Below are positions 57,965 through 64,000 of a DNA stretch of 64,000 nt, piece after piece. The DNA is taken from NCBI GenBank assembly GCA_047967505.1, contig CM106538.1. One strand, 5' to 3'. The translations under genes were made by a program, and so were the position numbers. The notes under the pieces are model-generated. The model was not told the origin of the DNA, made no database searches, and worked only from the letters and a program-made list of their open reading frames with translations. The number at the start of each line of letters is the position of its first letter. Within the stretch, counting starts at the first letter, position 1. This DNA comes from Dipteris shenzhenensis (taxonomy: Eukaryota; Polypodiophyta; Polypodiopsida; Gleicheniales).

Positions 57965-58640
57965 TCCTACCCCCCCTTCCCCCCCCTCCCCTTCCCCCCT
58001 TCCCCCCTGTTCCCCACTCCACTCCCCCCCCTTTTCCCCCCCCTCCCCTCCCTTTTCCCCTCCCCTCTTTCCCCTTTTCCCTTTCCTTTTCCCCCTACCC
58101 CTCTCCCCTCTCCCCCCTTTCCCCTTCCCCTTCCCCCCTTTCCCCTCTTTCCCTCCCCCTCTCCCCCCTTTGCCCTCCCCCCTCTCCCCTTCCCTTTCCG
58201 CTGCCTCCCTTTCTTTCCCCTCCCCCCCCCTCCCCCCCCCCCCTCTCTCTCTCTCTCTCTTTTTCTTTCTCAATGTATAGTTTCATCCCACCCTTCTGTC
58301 CCCCCCTCGCCCTTGTACCCCCTCCGCTCCCCCCTTTCCTCCCCCCCCTCTCTCCCCCCCCTCTCCCCCCTCCCCCACCTTTTCCCTTCCCCCCCCCCCC
58401 CCCCCCCCTTCCCCCTCCCCTTTCCTCCCCTCCCCCCACCCCCTTCCCCCCCTCCCCTCCCCTTCCCCTCCCCTCCTCCCCTTCCTCCCTCCCCCTTTCC
58501 TTCCCCTCCTCCACTCCCTTACCTTCCCCTATTCTCTCCCTTCCCTTCCCTCTGTCCCCTCTCCTTACTTTCCCTACCAATGTGGCCATACTTCCTTCTG
58601 TTCCCCTCTCTTCCATTCCATTAATTCCCTTTTTTTCCTA
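57965..58640. repeat. Polypyrimidine (C-rich) tract right of the gap
   Basis: About 675 bp of CCCCTTCCCC-type sequence with very few purines, including a run of about 20 Cs near 58389-58408. Possible quality problems should be kept in mind. Confidence 0.95.
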
Positions 58641-58859
58641 GCCTCCCAAGGTAAATTTTTAAGGGAAAATTATTTTCCAAAGGCAAATTCAGGAGCTTCT
58701 CCAAATTGGTTTGCCTGATATTTAAATCTTAAATTTTGATAAATTCGCCCAAAAATTAACATAACTTCCTCGTATGAGGTTCATATTTACCCTCCAAGTA
58801 CTCAAATCGATTAGCATAAGCTATCTAGAGTCATCTATATGGTTAGAATTTTCAAAATT

Positions 58860-61800
58860 TCAACTTATAGAAAATGCGTGCAAAGTATCATGCCCATTTG
58901 GTATGTGTGTGTTAAATAACACACCTCAAATACTATTTTTTGGTTGTGCATAACACTTGATGAAAAATAGGGTTTGTGGCGACTTTGACCCTCCAAAGCA
59001 TATTCGATGGGCATTATACTTTGCACATGCCTCAACATAGGTTGATTGACATGCATACAAAGTATCATGCCCATAAAGTATGAGCGCATTTGAATTACAC
59101 ATCTCAGATACTATTCTTTGTTGGCAGTTGTGCATAACACTTGGTGAAAAATGGGGTTTGTGGCATGTTTGACCATCCAAATCATATCTGATGGACATGA
59201 TATTTTTTAATGCACCTCAAATTAGGTTAGATTACACATTTTCAAAGCATCATGCCCATTGGGCATGAGAACATACGAATAATACACCTCAGATACTATT
59301 TTTTAGCAGTTGTGCATAACACTTGGTGAAAAATGGAGTTTGTGGCATGTGTGACCATCCAAAGAATATCCAATGGGCACAATATTTTTCATGCTCATAA
59401 ACATAGGTTTTATTGATGTGTGTGAAAAGTACGGTTCCATCAAGTATGAGTGCATTCGAATGACACACCTCAGATACTATTTTTTGGTAGTTGTGCATAA
59501 CAAGTGGTGAAAAAGGGTTTGTGGCAACTTTGACCATCCAAAACATATCTTTTTTGCATATAGATAAACATAGGTTGTATTGAATCATGTGAAAAGTATC
59601 ATGCCCATCAGGTGTGTGTACATTTAAATAACACACCTCAGAGCATGTTTTTTGGTGGCTATACATGACACTTGATGAAAAATGGGGTTTGTGGCAAGTT
59701 TGACCATCTAAAGCATATCCAATGGGAACAATACTTTGCATAGGCCTCAAAATAGGTTGGATTGATAGGATTTCAAGGTATCAAGCTGATACGATATGTG
59801 CGCATTTGAATAACACACCACAAATACTACTTTTTAGTAGTTGTGCATTAACAGTTGATGAAAAACGGGTTTGTGCCGACTTTGACCATCCAAAGCATAT
59901 CTGATGGACACAATAATTTTCATGAACCTCCACATAGGTTTTATTGATGTTTGTGTGAAGTATAGTTCCCATCTAGTATGAAAGAATTTGAATAACACAC
60001 CTCAGATACTATTCCTTGGCATTTGTGCATAACACGTGGTGAAACATGGGGTTTGTGTCGCGTTTGACCATCCAAAGAATATCCTATGGGCACGATATTT
60101 TTCATGCATCTCAAAATAGGTTAGATTAACATGTGTGCAAAGCATCGTACCAATTGGGTATGAGATAATTTGAATAATGCACCGCAGATATTATTTTAGG
60201 ACAGTGTTTGTGGCACGTTTGACCATCCAAAGCATATCCGATGGGCATGATATTTTTCATGCACCTCAACATAGTTTGTATTGATATGTGTGAAAAGTAT
60301 CATGCCCATATGGTATGATCGCATTTGAATGACACACCTCAGATACTATTTTTTGGTGGTTGTGCATAACACTTGGTGAAAAACGGGGTTTGTGGTGACT
60401 TTGACCATCCAAAGCATACTTGATGGGCACGATACTCTACACAAAGATTGACATAGTTTTTATTGATGCAATTGCAAAGTATGGCTCCCATTAGATATGT
60501 GTGTGTTTGAATAACACACCTCAGACCACGTTTTTTGGCAGTTGTGCATAACATAGTGAAAAAAAGGGGTTTGTGGCAAGTTTGACCATCCAAAGTATAT
60601 TCGATGGGCATGATACATTATTGATACATTGAACAGGCCTAAAAATTGATCATATTGACATGAGTTAAGAGTATCATGTCCATTGGGTATGTGCATGTTC
60701 GAATAACACACCTCAAATACTATTTTTTGGCGGTTGTGCGTAACGCTTGATGGAAAACGAGATTTGTGGCAACTTTGATCATCCATAGCATATATGATGG
60801 GCAAGAGACTTCTCACATGGCTCAAGACAGGTTGTGTTAACTAACATGCAAAGTATCATGCCCATCGGGTATGTGCGCATTTGAATAACATGCCTCAGAG
60901 CGTGTTTTTTGTTGGTTGTGCATGACACTTGTTGAAAAATGGGGCTTGTGGCGAGTTTGACCATCCAAAGCATATTATATGGGCATGATACTTTTCATAG
61001 GCCTCAAAATAGGTTGTATTGACACAAATTCAAAGTATCATACCCATCTTTTATGTGCGTATTCGAATGACACAACTCAAATTCTATTTTTTGGCAGTAG
61101 TGCATAAAACACTTAATGTGATTAATGCGGATTGTGGCAACTTTCACCATCCAAAGCATATCTGATGGTCATGATATTGTGTACACACCTTTAAATAGGT
61201 TGTATTAATGCATGTGCAAAGTGTCGTGCTCATTCGGTATGAGCACATTTGAATAACACACCTCATATACTATTCTTTAGCAGTTGTGCATAACACTTGG
61301 TGAAAAACGGGGTTTGTGGCGTGTTTAAACATCCAAAGCATATTCAATGGGCATGATGTTTTTCATTCACCTCAAAATAGGTTAGATTCACATGTATGAA
61401 AAGCATCATGCCCTTTGGGTATGACCACATTCGAATTATACACCTCAGATGCTATTTTTTGACAGTTGTGCATAACACTTTTTTTTGGCGGTTGTGCATA
61501 ACACTTGGTGAAAAATGGATTTTGTGACGCATTTGACCAAATAATATGCGATGGGCATGATATTTTTCACATGCCTCAACATAGGTTTTATTAACATATG
61601 TGTAAAGTATCGTGACCATTGGGTATTAGCGCATATGAATGACACACCTTAGATACTATTTTTTTGCGGTTGTGTATAACAATTGGTGAAAAATGGGGTT
61701 TGTGGTGACTTTGACCATCTAGAGCATATGATTGGCATAATACTTTGCACACAGCTCAACATAGGTTGGATTTATACATGTGCAAAGTATCGTACCTAGC

Positions 61801-62165
61801 GGGCAAGTGTACATTTGAATAACACACCTCAGAGCATGTTTTTTGGCAGTTGTGCATAACACTTGGTGGAAAATGGGGTTTGTGGCAAGTTGGACCATCC
61901 AAAGCATATCCAATGGGAATGATACTTTGTATAGTCCTCAACATAGATTTTATTGACATGAGTGGAGTATCATGCCCAACGGGTATGTGCATGTTTGAAT
62001 AACACACCTCGAATACTATTTTTTGGTGGTTGTGCAAACACTTGATGGAAAACGAGGTTTGTGGCGACTTTGACCATCCAAAGAATATACAATGGGTATG
62101 ATAATTTCTATGTGCATAAACATAGGTTGGATTCATGTGTGTGCAAAGTATCACGCCCATTGATT
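58860..62165. repeat. Satellite array, about 183-bp unit, about 18 copies
   Basis: The anchor CCATCCAAAGCATATCCGATGG recurs at about 58990, 59170, 59355, 59538, 59708, 59890, 60072, 60226, 60406, 60588, 60780, 60962, 61148, 61330, 61540, 61708, 61895 and 62083. Each unit also has TCTCAGATACTATTTTTTGGCAG-like and GTTGTGCATAACACTTGGTG blocks. The ends of neighbouring blocks form an inverted repeat (CGATGGGCATGATACTTTGCAC with GTGCAAAGTATCATGCCCATCG). Short frames across it are artefacts. Confidence 0.95.
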
Positions 62166-62799
62166 ATATGCCTATGGGCGAGTGTAGCTCAAACACATTT
62201 ATGAACTCTTTATCTTTAACAATGATATAGGACATATGGAAAACCTTAATGGGAGTTAGTTGTGCAACCGCTGATGAGGCGCATATGTAAGTTAGTAAGC
62301 AACTACCATATGTAGAAAGTTAGTCATTCGGCTCATATACATGTCATGCAGTATTTCGAGTGCGGATACGATGCTTCTGATCGGACTTTGTTTTGTCCAG
62401 TTCTATGCCTATTCTATATATTCTGTTGTGATAGAAGCATTTACAATACAAGGAATATGCAGTTGTTTGCCTTAATCAACTATCTATGTTGCACTAAATC
62501 CTAAGTTGATGTGTTCTCTTTCAGAAGTTCTGAATGCATTCTTGAAGATGTTGTATTTCTACTAATAGGTAGATTTTGGGATTTAATCTCTACCTATTAC
62601 ACTGGTGATCCTACAAATAAATTGGGCATTTCAACCGAATGTGGCAAAGGAGTTGAAAGACAAAGAAGGCAGTCAAAATGTTGAAGCCACAGGCATTCTA
62701 CCTACAATGGGATGGACAATCAAATCCAATGAATCGAATCCTGAAAGAGTTAATGATCAAAGCGGTTAAGTCAACACAATCCGCGCCTACAAGCAATCC
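62166..62799. other. Unassigned stretch right of the satellite
   Basis: No gene recognised. CTACCTATTACACTGGTGATCC near 62581-62610 resembles a leader or primer-site region of a retroelement, but I cannot assign it. Confidence 0.35.
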
Positions 62800-63277
62800 G
62801 ACCCTGCAAAGCAATTAGCCACTTTTGATTGTGAACATGAGAAGAGTGAGCATATGGCTCCTTTGTGCAAATTTTGTGGAAACGGAGCGCATGTGGTACA
62901 ATACGCACACACAGTGTCCAATCTGTAGAATCCCGTAGGATAGAATAGATGCATCTTGGAAGAGGACTGAGAGCGCAATGAAATCAAAATGTAATTCTCT
63001 ATTATGGATTGTGAGAGAGGTGACTCTCTCTTATAGAAAGGGGGAGAAGGTAACACCTTCCCTACATAAGTGGCAATCAGCCCCTACATTAGTGGGACTA
63101 GCCTAAATCAAAGGAGCCTTCCATGTGGGGGCCTTTGGCTTACATCATCACTTAGGTCACATACTAGACACATCATAGCACTTGATGTGCCTTTACAACA
63201 CACACAAACACACATGTGACTCCCCTAAATGCACACATGCACCATAGAGCAAGCCCTTGATCACACTTATCCCAACA
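62800..63277 (-). repeat. Probable 3' LTR of a minus-strand copia-like element
   Basis: The minus strand shows CCCTTGAGGGAGGGTA (polypurine tract, about 63278-63293) followed by TGTTGGGATAAGTGTGATCA, a typical LTR start. The left boundary is a guess because the partner LTR lies outside the window or is lost. Confidence 0.6.
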
Positions 63278-63586
63278 TACCCTCCCTCAAGGGTTTGCCT
63301 CTTGCAGTGTCAAGGATACATCTAGTCTCATAGTTTCTCATGCCATCTTATGGAGGTCAAGGATAAATCTATGGCTAGGATCTCATGCTAGCAAGGGTTC
63401 CCAAGGGTGTGAGGTTCACAGAAATGGGATAGTCAAAACACATATCACATGGTCTACATCATATGGTGACCAGAAGTGATTTACAAAAGACATAACATAT
63501 GATATTCTTTTTGGAGTACTACTCCAGGCAGAGAACCTCAAAATTTGACCAAGTGATGATAAACAAAAATTCAAAAGACAAAGTGC

Positions 63587-64000
63587 TTAAAAAGCATAGT
63601 CTTTATTTTCAAAGTTTGATTCGTCATTTGCTGATGGAGTTCTTCCTTCAGCTAGATTTGCTTTGTTGTTAAAGTAGTCCTTCTTCACAAGAAATGCTTG
63701 ATTCTCTTTGTTGTTCTTCATGCAATAATTCCAATTGTAGGTAAAGGAGCAAGATATATTTGAAGCATTTTCCTTGTGCACCAAATACTGAGAGAAGATG
63801 ATCCCAAGCTTCATGTGAAGTTTCAAAGCCATCAATGTGGTGAATGTATGAGTCTCTTAATCCCAAAGCAATGATAGCAAGAGCCTTCTTGTCTTTGATC
63901 AACCAATTAGCTTCTTCTTTTGTAGACTTCTTTTTCTTTCCATTCACAACATACCATATCTCCATAAACTTAGCTTTTGTTTGCCAAGTATGGAAACTAG
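63587..64000 (-). pseudogene. Copia-type Gag fragment, cut by window edge
   Basis: The minus strand reads HTWQTKAKFMEIWYVVNGK, EEANWLIKDKKALAIIALGL and HHIDGFETSHEAWDHLLSVF, the N-terminal part of a copia Gag (UBN2-like). A frameshift near 63760 ends the similarity. Only about 300 bp separate it from the LTR at 63277, so the whole pol region is missing. Confidence 0.88.

Noticed and set aside
57697-58641. Frames of 97-314 codons rich in Pro/Ser/Leu or Gly/Arg/Glu
   Set aside because: They run through the 100-N gap and low-complexity purine or pyrimidine tracts.
58860-62165. CRISPR-like regular spacing
   Set aside because: The whole 183-bp unit is repeated, not short repeats with unique spacers, and the context is plant nuclear DNA; it is a satellite.
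62170-62215. GGGCGAGTGTAGCTCAAAC as a tRNA gene start
   Set aside because: No cloverleaf arms or TPsiC-like GGTTCRA box follow.
62264-62325. Possible hammerhead ribozyme (CTGATGAG ... CATATG ... CATATG ... GAAAG)
   Set aside because: Stem II pairs only through a self-complementary CATATG with unpaired bases beside it, and the conserved nucleotides around GAAA and the cleavage site do not fit.

Overview
The window looks like gene-poor, repeat-rich nuclear DNA of a land plant. It holds one long intronless PLS-type pentatricopeptide-repeat (PPR) gene, Ty1/copia and Ty3/gypsy elements with plant-type primer sites, a Helitron fossil, TTTAGGG-type telomere-like repeats and two satellite-like arrays. 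The wording of the PPR repeats resembles the large intronless PPR families of ferns and other seedless plants; that placement is inference.

Left part (1-8.8 kb): about 2.7 kb with no recognisable gene, then the PPR gene on the minus strand (2768-5551). Its last motif is cut by a one-base frameshift. About 1 kb upstream lies a decayed Helitron helicase (6430-8165, minus).

8.8-23.8 kb: one almost complete minus-strand Ty3/gypsy retrotransposon. It has CATTC target duplications, unequal LTRs that carry three kinds of tandem repeat, a tRNA-Asp primer site and decayed gag, protease, RT, RNase H and integrase. A Ty1/copia element (11881-17330) sits inside its RNase H region.

23.8-37.5 kb: mostly non-coding, with a long hairpin, a gypsy integrase fossil, an AT-rich block, telomere-like repeats, a minus-strand copia remnant (30568-33665, here called family B) and several small tandem duplications.

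37.6-45.1 kb: the most unusual region. About ten tandem units of roughly 0.6-0.8 kb each contain a near-400 bp inverted repeat with smaller palindromes nested inside, separated by a conserved spacer with (TATG), (TA) and (TG) microsatellites. Three further hairpins lie just outside, and two of them reuse the same GCAGCGC-type core in different arms.

45.1-64 kb: a plus-strand copia (family A, 49055-56.7 kb) interrupted by a 5'-truncated family B copy (52990-55934); a 100-N gap between a polypurine and a polypyrimidine tract; an 18-copy satellite of about 183 bp with an internal inverted repeat (58860-62165); and a copia-like gag fragment next to an LTR at the right edge. Apart from the PPR gene, every recognised coding sequence belongs to a mobile element and is broken.
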